Position numbers and translations under genes: made by a program | Notes under the pieces: generated by a model | What the model saw: only the letters and a program-made list of their open reading frames with translations | Told to the model about the DNA's origin: nothing | Databases searched by the model: none | Shown: positions 1 through 9,033 of the stretch, in pieces | Position numbering within the stretch: the stretch's first letter is position 1 | Layout of the letters: each line of letters begins with the position of its first letter | DNA from: Rhodospirillales bacterium | Lineage (GTDB): Bacteria > Pseudomonadota > Alphaproteobacteria > Rhodospirillales > JAPHRK01 | Direction: 5' to 3' | Length of the DNA stretch: 55,321 nt | Assembly: GCA_026196105.1 (NCBI GenBank) | Contig: JAPHRK010000045.1 | Span: 1-55,321, forward strand

Positions 1-12
1 ATAAAACAAGTC

Positions 13-46
13 ATTCATTGAGAGAATCTCCTTTGCCTCAATGAAT
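13..46. repeat. Inverted repeat downstream of the hemerythrin gene, possible terminator
   Basis: A perfect 10-bp inverted repeat (ATTCATTGAG at 13-22 and CTCAATGAAT at 37-46) with a 14-nt loop lies about 50 bp past the hemerythrin stop. Read on the minus strand it is followed by a short T-rich stretch (TTGTTTTAT). The position fits a terminator, but the stem is AT-rich and the T tract is not immediate. A regulatory palindrome for a gene left of the window is the alternative. Confidence 0.4.
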
Positions 47-93
47 CACAGATTAGCTCAATTGGGAATCTTAAAATTTAATGGGTCCTGAGC

Positions 94-780
94 CTAAGCC
101 TTCTTGCAGAATAATTTCATGGCACTTTTCTTGAGTAGCTTGTCCTGCTTCTTACCAAATTGATGGATAACTTCTTCTAAAGCTTTGGCTATTTGCCCTC
201 CTTCAGAGAGGATTTGTTCAAACTCTTTAAGTGTTTGAGCGATGGGGGCTGGGACGTCAAAAGAAATAACTTCCTGCTTGGGAACTGAGATTTTAAGTTG
301 TTCGGCTTTGCCATCAGCCTCCCCTTTCATATAGGGAATATACTTCATATCAGAAATCAGGATGTGAGATGAAAGCCAGTTAGATAAGAACTTTATTACC
401 TTGATACCATCGATGGTATCGGGCTCTTTTCTATTGATTTTTGCCAGTTGTTTGACCAATTTTTTGAACTTTTTATGTTCTTTTTTATGTTCCTTTAAGC
501 CTGGGTAATGGGCCTTTTCCATAAATTGTTCTTCACGTTCAAAGTGCTCATTACAGTAAGCTGTCAGGCTTTTAATTGCATTGCCAATAGCGTCTTGTTC
601 GGCTCCTTCCTCAAAACGGTGTTTGAGAGTAGCAATTTCTTCAAATAATGTTTGGTGGTCTGAATCTATCGCTCGAACACTGGTGGAGAATTTCTCGGAC
701 CACTCAAGGGTAGGAACGATCTCGTCATTACGTCTTTCCATTTTTCGCCGATCAGATGCCCTACGTTCATTCATTGTCAT
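94..780 (-). CDS. Bacteriohemerythrin-like protein
   Basis: Hemerythrin-family protein that carries a di-iron, O2-binding four-helix bundle. The metal ligands are visible in order: H42 (DSDHQTLF), H79 and E83 (HFEREE), H98 and H102 (HKKEHKKF), H139 and D144 (HILISD). This is the complete bacteriohemerythrin set. Residues 1-22 form a very basic lead (RRASDRRKMERR), and residues 160-228 are an extra Lys-rich tail, so at 228 aa it is longer than the roughly 135-aa minimal domain. There is no signal peptide or membrane segment, so it is cytoplasmic. In the family the role is O2 storage or sensing; which applies here is not shown. A second ATG two codons in (774) sits at a better distance from AAAGG and could be the true start. 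It is monocistronic on the minus strand. Confidence 0.9.
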   Translation of the reverse strand: MTMNERRASDRRKMERRNDEIVPTLEWSEKFSTSVRAIDSDHQTLFEEIATLKHRFEEGAEQDAIGNAIKSLTAYCNEHFEREEQFMEKAHYPGLKEHKKEHKKFKKLVKQLAKINRKEPDTIDGIKVIKFLSNWLSSHILISDMKYIPYMKGEADGKAEQLKISVPKQEVISFDVPAPIAQTLKEFEQILSEGGQIAKALEEVIHQFGKKQDKLLKKSAMKLFCKKA

Positions 781-874
781 AGCCCTTTACTAGGAGTTGT
801 AAAGATATAATGCTATTATCCATATTCTTTAGTCGTTTGGATATAGCTTGGTCAGCTCCGATTAATCTATTGAA

Positions 875-2359
875 CTAAAAGGTTTTGGCTATATTAAGCA
901 TCTGGTCCAGGTCTAGATGTTCTTCAAGGTAATTTGCCAAATTATCTAAAGTTTCCTCGACTTGAGCTTCGTAAGAAAAGCCATGGGTTGTACCTTGGCG
1001 AATACGGTCAAGAAAAGCTCCTCGAAATTCATCGGATGCAAACATACCATGGAGATAACTCCCCAAGACTCGCCCGTCGGCTGAGATAGCTCCCTCAACA
1101 GCGCCATGATAACTAAACCAAGGACGTCCGCGATCAACCCCTTCGGTTTCGCCCATATGGATTTGATAGCCTTTCACAGCTTTCCCGCTCTCAATTTCTG
1201 TTCCGTCAATTTCCCACAAGGTTTTTGATGGTTCCATCGTGGTGTTGACATTAAGGAGTCCAAGCCCTTCAGCTTCTCCTGCAGGACCTTCTATCCCGAG
1301 GGGGTCCCGGACAATATTCCCGAGCATTTGATAGCCCCCACAAAGGCCAACAACCATACCGCCTCGGCGATAATGAGCCAGGATATCTGTATGCCAGTTT
1401 TGGGAGCGGAGATAGTGAAGGTCGCCAATAGTTGCCTTGGTGCCGGGGATGAGAACAACATCAGTATCACCTGAGACTGCATCGCCAGGGCCAAGAAACA
1501 CAACTTCGACATCTGGTTCAGCTGCAAGGGGGTCAAGATCGTCAAAATTAGCTATGCGTGAGAGGCGGGGTACGGCAATTTTGATGGTTGCTTTGTCTTT
1601 GTTCGTTTGCCCTTGGCCTAGGCTCATCGCATCTTCTGCTGGGAGGAGGCCTGCTTCTTTAAACCAAGGAACAACACCAAAGCTTTTAAGCCCTGTTTTA
1701 TCACCAATGATCTTAAGGCCATCATCAAAGAGGGAGGCATCGCCGCGAAATTTATTGATGATATAACCGACTAACCTAGCTTTCTCGTCCTCAGTTATCA
1801 GTTCATGAGTTCCGACGATTGAGGCTATTACTCCGCCTCGGTCAATATCACCGATAAGAACAACCGGGAGGTTAGCGGCTTCTGCAAAGCCCATGTTAGC
1901 GATATCGTTTTTACGAAGGTTAACTTCTGCCGCACTTCCTGCACCTTCGATTAAAACCAAATCGGCTGTTTCGCTTAATCGCTGGTAGCTCTCAAGAACG
2001 CGGGGCAAGAGAGAGAGCTTATAGTCCGTATATTCCCGAGCAGCCATAGCCCCTTCAACCTGCCCTTGGACAACGACCTGAGCCCCCACTTCGGTTTGTG
2101 GCTTGAGCAGGACAGGGTTCATATCAACCGTTAGCTCTAACCCACAGGCGCGTGCCTGGAGAGCTTGCGCTCGTCCAATTTCGCCGCCATCAGCGGTAAC
2201 AGCTGCATTGTTTGACATGTTCTGGGGTTTAAACGGTGCAACTTTTAACCCACGCCGTTTATAGGCACGGCACAGCCCTGCCACTAATAAAGATTTCCCG
2301 ACATCAGATCCCGTGCCCTGAAACATCAGGGCCGGAGTTGACCTAGTTATATTTGGCAA
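875..2359 (-). CDS. cobQ: Cobyric acid synthase CobQ
   Basis: ATP- and glutamine-dependent amidation of adenosylcobyrinic acid a,c-diamide at the b, d, e and g side chains to give cobyric acid. The N-terminal dethiobiotin-synthetase-like ATPase domain opens with the P-loop GTGSDVGKS (residues 15-23). The C-terminal class I glutamine amidotransferase domain has its nucleophile at C340 (GLCGGYQML), followed by late histidines in GYQIHMGETEG and GSYLHGMF. The length of 494 aa is normal. Its start overlaps the last 17 nt of the upstream SYLF gene, so the two are probably translated together. It is the last gene of the minus-strand cobalamin run. Confidence 0.96.
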   Translation of the reverse strand: MPNITRSTPALMFQGTGSDVGKSLLVAGLCRAYKRRGLKVAPFKPQNMSNNAAVTADGGEIGRAQALQARACGLELTVDMNPVLLKPQTEVGAQVVVQGQVEGAMAAREYTDYKLSLLPRVLESYQRLSETADLVLIEGAGSAAEVNLRKNDIANMGFAEAANLPVVLIGDIDRGGVIASIVGTHELITEDEKARLVGYIINKFRGDASLFDDGLKIIGDKTGLKSFGVVPWFKEAGLLPAEDAMSLGQGQTNKDKATIKIAVPRLSRIANFDDLDPLAAEPDVEVVFLGPGDAVSGDTDVVLIPGTKATIGDLHYLRSQNWHTDILAHYRRGGMVVGLCGGYQMLGNIVRDPLGIEGPAGEAEGLGLLNVNTTMEPSKTLWEIDGTEIESGKAVKGYQIHMGETEGVDRGRPWFSYHGAVEGAISADGRVLGSYLHGMFASDEFRGAFLDRIRQGTTHGFSYEAQVEETLDNLANYLEEHLDLDQMLNIAKTF

Positions 2360-3020
2360 TTGCCGCCCTTAAGTCATCAGCTTTGGGATTAGAGACAGTG
2401 TTATGGAACAGGATTTCGGCTGGGGAGACTTCTTTACCGTAAAACGCTTTATTAAAGTCAGTCCGTTTTCCGATGACCGCGCCTTCAAAAGAACCGCCGC
2501 CAAAAGCGCCACGGGCGAGAGCATATGACACTATATCAGCACCCATGCTTGAGGTGGTTGAACCGCTTAATCCACCACCTAAAGTTCCCGCAGTAACACT
2601 CACTTCTCCACCTAACTTGAACTGGTCCTTAAGAATGGCATCAACGGCTTTACGACTGCGGATAATGAAAAGGACTTGTGAGTCTTTGACCCCAATTTGG
2701 AGGCCTACACTACCAGCTGCCAGGGTGTAAAAGGCAGGATAGCTCCATTCACTGTTTGCACCTTTGACCAACAATACGCCGTTTCCACCTTCACCGCCGA
2801 TGACAAAACCAGCTTTGAGCATACGGGGGACGATGAGTAGGCCTTGGGCATCTTTCATTAACTTAAGGGCAGATGAAAAGTTGGGTTCAGAAAGAACATT
2901 GTTAACGGCGAATTTTGCCAGATCGACCAACTCTTGAGTTTCAGAAGGCTCTTCAGCTTTAGCTTCAGAAAAACCCATTACCATAACAACGCCAAAAATG
3001 GCGAGAAGCCGAGCGACCAT
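2343..3020 (-). CDS. Secreted SYLF-domain (Ysc84-like) protein
   Basis: The N-terminus is a clear signal peptide (MVARLLAIFGVVMVMGFSEAKA, cleavage near residue 22), so the protein is exported. The mature part matches the SYLF/Ysc84 lipid-binding family: KDAQGLLIVPRMLKAGFVIGGEGG near residues 57-80, then a Gly-rich segment (SVTAGTLGGGLSG) and YALARGAFGGGSFEGAVI. In eukaryotes this domain binds phosphoinositides. In bacteria the function is unknown, usually an outer-membrane or periplasmic protein. It sits inside the cobalamin cluster, 65 bp after cobO and overlapping cobQ by 17 nt, but no link to B12 synthesis is known to me. The start is preceded by AAAAGGGA. Confidence 0.88.
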   Translation of the reverse strand: MVARLLAIFGVVMVMGFSEAKAEEPSETQELVDLAKFAVNNVLSEPNFSSALKLMKDAQGLLIVPRMLKAGFVIGGEGGNGVLLVKGANSEWSYPAFYTLAAGSVGLQIGVKDSQVLFIIRSRKAVDAILKDQFKLGGEVSVTAGTLGGGLSGSTTSSMGADIVSYALARGAFGGGSFEGAVIGKRTDFNKAFYGKEVSPAEILFHNTVSNPKADDLRAAIAKYN

Positions 3021-3040
3021 TGCGTATAATCCCTTTTAAG

Positions 3041-3084
3041 AATATCAAAAAAACAAACGGTTTTTGATTCTAACCCGGGTGGGG
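3041..3084 (-). terminator. Stem-loops just after cobO, possible terminator
   Basis: Read on the minus strand, the cobO stop region forms a GGGTGG/CCACCC stem. About 20 nt later comes an ATCAAAAAC ... GTTTTTTTGAT imperfect inverted repeat that ends in a T7 run (3048-3065 region). Together they could terminate the cobS-to-cobO transcript, leaving the SYLF gene and cobQ to a separate promoter or to read-through. The signal is moderate because the GC-rich stem is not directly next to the T run. Confidence 0.35.
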
Positions 3085-3085
3085 C

Positions 3086-3703
3086 CTAAAATTCCACCCC
3101 TGGCTGAGCTTTTACACCACTTTTTAGGGGATGTTTGACCAATTTCATCTCAGTTACCAAGTCAGCAGCCTCAATCAAGTCGTTATGTGCTGCCCGTCCA
3201 GTGATCACGACATGCTTCATTTTGTCACGCGCGCCAACGGTTTCAAGCACCTCTTCCAAAGAGACATAACCATATCGAAGAGCCACATTAAGCTCATCGA
3301 GGATGACCATGCGGCAATCAGGATCTGCGATCATTTCTTTGGCGGCGTCCCAGGCTTTGCCAGCAGCAGCAATATCTTTTTCTCGATCTTGGGTTTCCCA
3401 AGTAAAGCCTTCGCCCATCGCTTTGAATATCACTAAATCAGGGAACCCTTCAAAAACGCGGCGTTCGGCTGTATCCCAAGCGCCTTTGATGAACTGAACA
3501 ATTCCCACTTTAAACCCATGACCAACACAACGCAAAGCCATACCAAATGCTGCTGATGATTTGCCTTTTCCAGGGCCTGTGTGCACGATCAACAAGCCGC
3601 GTTCGGCTTCTTTTTCCGACAGCATCTTATCTTTGGCTGCCTTCTTTTTTTCCATCTTGGTGTGATGGCGCTCTAGTTCTTCTGGGGTTAGCTTGTCAGT
3701 CAT
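3086..3703 (-). CDS. cobO: Cob(I)yrinic acid a,c-diamide adenosyltransferase CobO
   Basis: CobA/CobO/BtuR-type corrinoid adenosyltransferase, which attaches the 5'-deoxyadenosyl group of ATP to reduced cobalt. The family's P-loop, which binds ATP in reversed orientation, is GPGKGKSS (residues 43-50). The Mg-binding region MVILDELNVALRYGY is present near residues 140-155. The length of 205 aa is typical, with the charged N-terminal extension (KMEKKKAAKDK) usual for alphaproteobacterial CobO. It starts 5 bp after the cobN stop and is clearly cotranscribed with it. Confidence 0.96.
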   Translation of the reverse strand: MTDKLTPEELERHHTKMEKKKAAKDKMLSEKEAERGLLIVHTGPGKGKSSAAFGMALRCVGHGFKVGIVQFIKGAWDTAERRVFEGFPDLVIFKAMGEGFTWETQDREKDIAAAGKAWDAAKEMIADPDCRMVILDELNVALRYGYVSLEEVLETVGARDKMKHVVITGRAAHNDLIEAADLVTEMKLVKHPLKSGVKAQPGVEF

Positions 3704-3708
3704 TTAGG

Positions 3709-6700
3709 TTACTCTTTTGATAATTCACCCAACAGCATATGGGCACTGTTTGATTTAGGTTTCCATAGGCCTCGTTCCAAGGCTTCATTTAATCGGTCAG
3801 CCATCTCTTGCAAGGCGGCAGGGTTATTTTCTTCCAAGAAAGACCTGACTTCCTCGTCTTCAAGGTAGGCTTCCATGACCAAATCAAAGTGGTGGTCTTT
3901 GACGCAACGGGCTGTTGCGGCGAATGCAAACAGGTAATCTACCGTCGCTGTCATTTCGAAAGCGCCTTTGTAACCGTGCCTCATAACCCCTTGAATCCAC
4001 TTAGGATTGACGACACGTGCACGCACGACACGGGCAATCTCTTCTTCTAAAGTTCTGACTCTTGGGGTCTCAGGTCGAGAGTGATCATTATGATAAACAG
4101 TGGGTTGTTCGCCCGACAGATTGCGAACCGCAGCCGTCATGCCCCCTTCGAATTGATAATAATCATCTGAATCGAGAATATCATGTTCGCGGTTGTCTTG
4201 GTTTTGCACCACGGCTTCAACAGAACTAAGACGACGCTCAAACAGCCCGTGGGCCGCATTTCCTTTGGCTCCAGCGCCGTAAGCATAGCCACCCCAAGCT
4301 ACATAAGCGCGTGCTAAATCCGCATCCGTCTCCCAGCCTTTTTCATCGATCAAAGCTTGCAAGCCTGCGCCATAGGCACCGGGCTTGGAGCCAAAGACCC
4401 GATAGCCGGACCGATTTGCAGCTTCTTCTGGAGACATTCCTTGTTTTTCAAAATCTTGGCGCTCTTCTTTTACCCGTGCTGCTAAGAAATTTAGGTTGTC
4501 GGGCTCATCCAATTCAGCAACGGCGCGGGTGGCAGAATCAAATAAATCGATCAGGCCGGGGAAGGCATCACGAAAGAAACCTGAAATTCGAAGGGTGACA
4601 TCCACGCGGGGACGGTCGAGAAGATCAAGAGGGAGAATTTCAAACCCGGTCACTCGTTTGGATAGGCTATCCCATGTTGGACGAACCCCCATTAAGGCGA
4701 GGCCTTGGGCTATATCGTCCCCACCTGTACGCATGTTGGAGGTTCCCCAGGCGGTCAGGGCCATGGTTCTTGGCCAGGCCCCGTGCTCTTGCATATGGCG
4801 CTCAATCAATAGATTGGCAGATTTCCATCCCAAGGTCCAGGCGGCAGGGGTGGGAACGGCGCGGGTGTCGACAGAATAAAAATTACGCCCCGTAGGGAGC
4901 ACTTCCGGTTTGCCCCGGGTTGGGGCTCCAGAAGGGCCCGGTTCAATAAACCGTCCCTCTAACCCTGTGAGAAGCCCTTTGATTTCTTCTGGGCCACAAG
5001 CTTCAACGGCTGGGCGAAGGGATTGGTTGATGGTGTCAAGAACGGCTGCTGTGCAGACCCAATCAGATCGTATTTCCTCTTCGCCAGAAACCAATCTGAT
5101 AGCAAGCTCTTCCAGGCGCTCAATGGTGTCACCTTCACTGCGCCACAGGCCTTCGCCTGTGAGAACATCAGGTCTTTCGCCCATCCAGGGAGCCGACATA
5201 TCGCAATCAAGAGGGTCAAAATCGAGGTTTAAATCTTTAGCGAGAGCCCGCAAAATCGAAGCATCTCCTCCTTCACCTTTGTTTCGTGGTACCCGTGCCA
5301 ATGCGATAAGGGTGTCGTCCAAAAGCCTTTCCGTTGGGGACTCGCCGAAGATGTGGAGACCATCGCGAATTTGCATTTCTTTTAATTCGCACAAATGGTT
5401 ATCAAGCTTTGCTAAAGCATTATCTTGATTTTCATTTTCTTTAATGCCGCAATCTTCAGCCAAACCTGTGCTGTAGCTCAGCTGTAAAATTTCTTTGCGC
5501 AAAACCTTAAGGCGACGAGGGTCAACGCCAGCGGCTTGATAGTATTCATCAACCAATAACTCCAGGTCCTTTAAGGGTCCGTAGCTTTCAGCTCGGGTTA
5601 AAGGCGGAGTCATATGATCAATAATTACCGCTTGAGCTCGGCGCTTGGCTTGGGTGCCTTCGCCGGGATCATTAACGATAAAAGGATATAGGTGAGGCAA
5701 GGGGCCAAGGATCGCTTCAGGGAAGCATTCTTGCGACAAGGCAAGTGATTTACCCGGTAACCATTCCAAATTCCCATGTTTACCCATGTGAATGACCGTG
5801 TTGGCATTAAAACTTGCTCTTATCCAGGCGTAAAAGGCCAAATAACTATGCGGAGGGACTAAATCAGGGTCGTGATAGGTCGATTCAGGGTCGATGTTGT
5901 ATCCTCGGGCTGGTTGGAGGCCGATAGCGATGTTACCGCAACGAAAGATTGGTAGCAGAAATTTGCCACAGTCCAATTCTCCCGCCCGATAAAACGGGTC
6001 CGTATCGGCAGTGCCCCAACGTTTAGTTACCTGCCCCTGAACCTCTGGAGGGAGCCCAGAAAAAAAGCACTGGTAATCTGCCATCGAAAGGGTTTCGCGA
6101 ACTTCGCGTTGGTCCAAGTGTTTGTAATCATTGGTCGGTCCTTGTTGAATATGTTCAACTAAGGCGTTCCCATTTTCTGGAATTCCTTCCAAATTGTAAC
6201 CTTGGCTTTCGAGGGCCTTGAGAATTTTGATGGTTCCAGCAGGAGTATCGAGCCCCACCCCATTACCCATGCGCCCGTCCCGGTTGGGATAATTGGCTAA
6301 AATCAAAGCAACTTTACGTTCGCTTGCTGGAGCTTGGCGCAGCTTGGCCCAACCTGCGGCTAACTTGGCAACAAAAACAACCCTATCACTGACCGGTTGG
6401 TAGACAACGATGTCGGTTTCGGTCAGGGGGTCGCGTTCTTTAAGGCCTTTGAAGGAAACCGCCCGGCTTAGGATGCGCCCATCTACCTCTGGCAGGGCGA
6501 CATTCATGGCGATGTCACGAGCAGATAAACCATTTGGGTTTTCGCGCCATACTTCTTCGTTACCACCGGAGAAAACCACCTGAAGGATTGGGCAATCAGC
6601 CCCATCGAACGGGGTTTGGCTGCGTTTAGCTCCAGGAGCCGATATTGCAAAGCCTGTGGCATTGAGGATGACTGAGGGTTTTGTTTGTTCGAAAAGCTCC

Positions 6701-7428
6701 GTAACAATGGCTCCGACCACCTGATCTTTGAGGCTTGAGACAAACACGGGTAGAGGGTTAAGCCCTTCGGTTTTAAGGGCCTCAACCATGGCATCAATAA
6801 TTGCTAAATTCCCCGCCTGAACTAAGGCGCGATAAAAGGTAATGGCGACAACGGGTTTTCCGTTTTCCTTAAATTCCGGCCCGTAAACTCCGGCCTTCAT
6901 CAAAGGAGCAGGTTCAACCCAATCTCCGTCACTTCCAATCAGTTCATGGCAATAACCGAGGAAACTTGAAGCGTTTTCCATGCCGCCATGGACCATATAT
7001 TGCCACAGGCGATGGATGGATTCTTGAGGGACGGTAGAAAAGGATGTTAGTTCAGCGTCAGGTTGATCGTCGCCAGGCAGAAAGATCACGGGGATATTTT
7101 TTTCCCGACAAACCGCCGAGACTTGCTCAATGCCATACTGCCAATAGCCGCGTCCCCCAAGCACCCGTGCCACCACAAGCTTCGCTTGCCCAATAACGTC
7201 CTCAACATAAAGGTCGACGGACATGTTATGCCCAAGGTTAAGCAACGACGCCAACCGGACACTCGGTGTCTCTTTGTTTTTCTCTACCGCTTGTTTTTGC
7301 GCAAGGGCAAGGCAAGCAAGCTCACTGTCAGCGGCAGACAGAACAACGATATCGCCAGGAGTTTGGCCTAAATCAATAGCTTCGGAACCGTCTGAGGCAA
7401 GTCCGGGTGTGGCAGCAAGAAGGTGCAT
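3709..7428 (-). CDS. cobN: Aerobic cobaltochelatase subunit CobN
   Basis: Large subunit of the ATP-dependent CobNST cobaltochelatase, which inserts Co2+ into hydrogenobyrinic acid a,c-diamide. It is homologous to the magnesium chelatase subunit ChlH/BchH. At 1239 aa it is full length. Family landmarks include a PNRDGRMGNGVGLDTPAGT segment, HMGKHGNLEWLPGKSLALS (about residues 545-563), the substrate-cleft region LPTGRNFYSVD and the C-terminal WIQGVMRHGYKGAFEM. CobN marks the oxygen-dependent pathway. The partner ATPase subunits (the chelatase CobS and CobT, not the same proteins as the cobS and cobT in this window) are not present here. It lies between cobW (7 bp) and cobO (5 bp) in one transcript. 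Confidence 0.97.
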   Translation of the reverse strand: MHLLAATPGLASDGSEAIDLGQTPGDIVVLSAADSELACLALAQKQAVEKNKETPSVRLASLLNLGHNMSVDLYVEDVIGQAKLVVARVLGGRGYWQYGIEQVSAVCREKNIPVIFLPGDDQPDAELTSFSTVPQESIHRLWQYMVHGGMENASSFLGYCHELIGSDGDWVEPAPLMKAGVYGPEFKENGKPVVAITFYRALVQAGNLAIIDAMVEALKTEGLNPLPVFVSSLKDQVVGAIVTELFEQTKPSVILNATGFAISAPGAKRSQTPFDGADCPILQVVFSGGNEEVWRENPNGLSARDIAMNVALPEVDGRILSRAVSFKGLKERDPLTETDIVVYQPVSDRVVFVAKLAAGWAKLRQAPASERKVALILANYPNRDGRMGNGVGLDTPAGTIKILKALESQGYNLEGIPENGNALVEHIQQGPTNDYKHLDQREVRETLSMADYQCFFSGLPPEVQGQVTKRWGTADTDPFYRAGELDCGKFLLPIFRCGNIAIGLQPARGYNIDPESTYHDPDLVPPHSYLAFYAWIRASFNANTVIHMGKHGNLEWLPGKSLALSQECFPEAILGPLPHLYPFIVNDPGEGTQAKRRAQAVIIDHMTPPLTRAESYGPLKDLELLVDEYYQAAGVDPRRLKVLRKEILQLSYSTGLAEDCGIKENENQDNALAKLDNHLCELKEMQIRDGLHIFGESPTERLLDDTLIALARVPRNKGEGGDASILRALAKDLNLDFDPLDCDMSAPWMGERPDVLTGEGLWRSEGDTIERLEELAIRLVSGEEEIRSDWVCTAAVLDTINQSLRPAVEACGPEEIKGLLTGLEGRFIEPGPSGAPTRGKPEVLPTGRNFYSVDTRAVPTPAAWTLGWKSANLLIERHMQEHGAWPRTMALTAWGTSNMRTGGDDIAQGLALMGVRPTWDSLSKRVTGFEILPLDLLDRPRVDVTLRISGFFRDAFPGLIDLFDSATRAVAELDEPDNLNFLAARVKEERQDFEKQGMSPEEAANRSGYRVFGSKPGAYGAGLQALIDEKGWETDADLARAYVAWGGYAYGAGAKGNAAHGLFERRLSSVEAVVQNQDNREHDILDSDDYYQFEGGMTAAVRNLSGEQPTVYHNDHSRPETPRVRTLEEEIARVVRARVVNPKWIQGVMRHGYKGAFEMTATVDYLFAFAATARCVKDHHFDLVMEAYLEDEEVRSFLEENNPAALQEMADRLNEALERGLWKPKSNSAHMLLGELSKE

Positions 7429-7435
7429 CTTATGA

Positions 7436-8476
7436 TTAGTTTGGCAAGATCAAGGCTTGGACAGCTTCACGGTCAAGGCCATGTTGTCCAATAATCACCA
7501 AGCGAGATTGACGAGTTTCATCCTCACGCCATGGACGGTCATAGTAGCGCTCAAAACGGCTGCCTACGCCTTGAAACACATGGCGCATTTCTTTGCCGGG
7601 GACATTGATAAAGCCTTTGATGCGCAGGATATCATGAACCTTAACAGCTTCAATCAAACGAGTCTCCAAGACGGCTGGGTCTGCAACATCTCCGATGCTG
7701 ACCGTGAAGGTATCGAAGTCATCGTGCTCATGGTCATCAGACCCATCATGGTGGGAAGGGCGTGCTTCTAGGTCGTCTTCAGCCGCAGCTTCCAATCCAA
7801 GCAAAACGCTGACATCCACTTTGCCATAGCTTGAGGGTAACATCTTCACTCCGTCGCGAAGTTGACTTGTCAGTTCGTCTTTAACTTGAGACACGCCTGC
7901 TTCGTCCATGAGGTCGGATTTATTGAGCAAGATTAAATCAGCGCAATTGAGTTGGTCGGTGAAAACTTCTTCTAAGGGATTGTCGTGGTCAATGGCTTCA
8001 TCAGCTTCCCGTTGAGCCTGGACAGCCTCTTCATCATCAGCAAAACGACCAGCAGCAACTGCGTCAGCATCAATCACCGCAACCACACCATCAACAGTGA
8101 TTTTGGAGCGGACTTCAGGCCAGTTGAAGGCTTTGACCAAGGGTTTGGGCAAAGCAAGACCTGAAGTCTCAATAAGGATATGTTCGGGGGGTTCTGGGCG
8201 ATCTAACAAAGCTTCGATTGTGGGGACAAATTCGTCGGCGACGGTGCAGCAAATGCAGCCGTTGGAGAGCTCAATAATATCCCCGGCTCGTTCCCCTTCC
8301 AGGTCACAATCTTTAATGCCACAGCCTTTAAGGATGTCGCTATCCATCCCAAGGTCACCAAATTCATTGATGATCAGAGCAATGCGACGGCCATTGGCGG
8401 ATTCTAAAATATGGCGAACTAGGGTTGTTTTTCCGGCTCCTAAAAAGCCAGTAATCACTGTTGCGGGGATTTTCAT
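7436..8476 (-). CDS. cobW: CobW-family metal GTPase
   Basis: G3E-family P-loop GTPase, thought to be the metallochaperone that delivers cobalt to the CobNST chelatase; its place directly before cobN agrees. The Walker A motif is GFLGAGKTT (10-18). The metal-binding CxCC motif is GCICCTV (C74, C76, C77). The G4 motif NKSD is at 185-188, and a CobW C-terminal domain follows. An acidic, His-containing linker near residues 241-253 (H242, H243, H249, H251 among Asp/Glu) may be a second metal site. The start codon overlaps the cobU stop as ATGA. At 346 aa it is typical of CobW rather than of the shorter zinc ZigA/COG0523 types, though these are hard to tell apart by sequence alone. Confidence 0.92.
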   Translation of the reverse strand: MKIPATVITGFLGAGKTTLVRHILESANGRRIALIINEFGDLGMDSDILKGCGIKDCDLEGERAGDIIELSNGCICCTVADEFVPTIEALLDRPEPPEHILIETSGLALPKPLVKAFNWPEVRSKITVDGVVAVIDADAVAAGRFADDEEAVQAQREADEAIDHDNPLEEVFTDQLNCADLILLNKSDLMDEAGVSQVKDELTSQLRDGVKMLPSSYGKVDVSVLLGLEAAAEDDLEARPSHHDGSDDHEHDDFDTFTVSIGDVADPAVLETRLIEAVKVHDILRIKGFINVPGKEMRHVFQGVGSRFERYYDRPWREDETRQSRLVIIGQHGLDREAVQALILPN

Positions 8477-9006
8477 TTGTCTTTTGTATCCTTCATAATC
8501 ATGGGCAACCCGGCCGCGACGAAAACCACTTTGGTTGCCACGTTAGCAATCCGTTGGTTCAATCGTCCCGTATGGTCACGAAACTTTCTCGCCAGTTTAT
8601 TATCTGGCACAATACCCAACCCAACTTCATTGGAGACAAGGACGACCGGGCCTTTTGCCTGGAGCAGGGTCTCCGCAAGAAACTCGGTCTCTTCATCAAT
8701 GTTCTTTTCTGCCGCCATCAAGTTACTCAGCCATAAGGTCAGACAGTCGACCAGCAGCATATGGTCCGGCCCGGCGTTGCGTTCAATAGCACCCGGTAAA
8801 TCCAACGGTTCTTCAATGGTTGTCCATTGCTCTCCACGACGCTCTTTATGTAAAGAGACTCGGTTTTCCATCTCATCATCGAAGATTTCAGCCGTCGCGA
8901 TATAAACCCCACGCCCTTGTTCTTCAACCAAGGACTCGGCATAGGTGCTTTTGCCCGAACGGGCACCGCCAAGGACGAGGATTACAGAGTGTGTATTGTT
9001 ATTCAT
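8473..9006 (-). CDS. cobU: Adenosylcobinamide kinase / adenosylcobinamide-phosphate guanylyltransferase
   Basis: Bifunctional CobU (also called CobP). It phosphorylates adenosylcobinamide and then transfers GMP to give adenosylcobinamide-GDP, the substrate of CobS. The P-loop GGARSGKSTYAE lies close to the N-terminus. The downstream EVGLGIVPDNKLARKFRD and RLNQRIA motifs are diagnostic. I place the start at the ATG at 9006 (MNNNTHS, 177 aa). A longer frame begins with TTG at 9033 but adds residues unlike the family and abuts the cobC stop. The stop overlaps the cobW start by 4 nt (ATGA). Confidence 0.95.
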   Translation of the reverse strand: MNNNTHSVILVLGGARSGKSTYAESLVEEQGRGVYIATAEIFDDEMENRVSLHKERRGEQWTTIEEPLDLPGAIERNAGPDHMLLVDCLTLWLSNLMAAEKNIDEETEFLAETLLQAKGPVVLVSNEVGLGIVPDNKLARKFRDHTGRLNQRIANVATKVVFVAAGLPMIMKDTKDK

Positions 9007-9033
9007 GGGGCGTAACCTACTTTGGCGAAACAA

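Noticed and set aside
4910-5428. 172-codon plus-strand frame within cobN
   Set aside because: Antisense to well-conserved CobN sequence, Ser/Arg-rich, no family resemblance.
8999-9033. Longer cobU start (TTG at 9033)
   Set aside because: Adds residues that do not match the family; ATG at 9006 is the better start.
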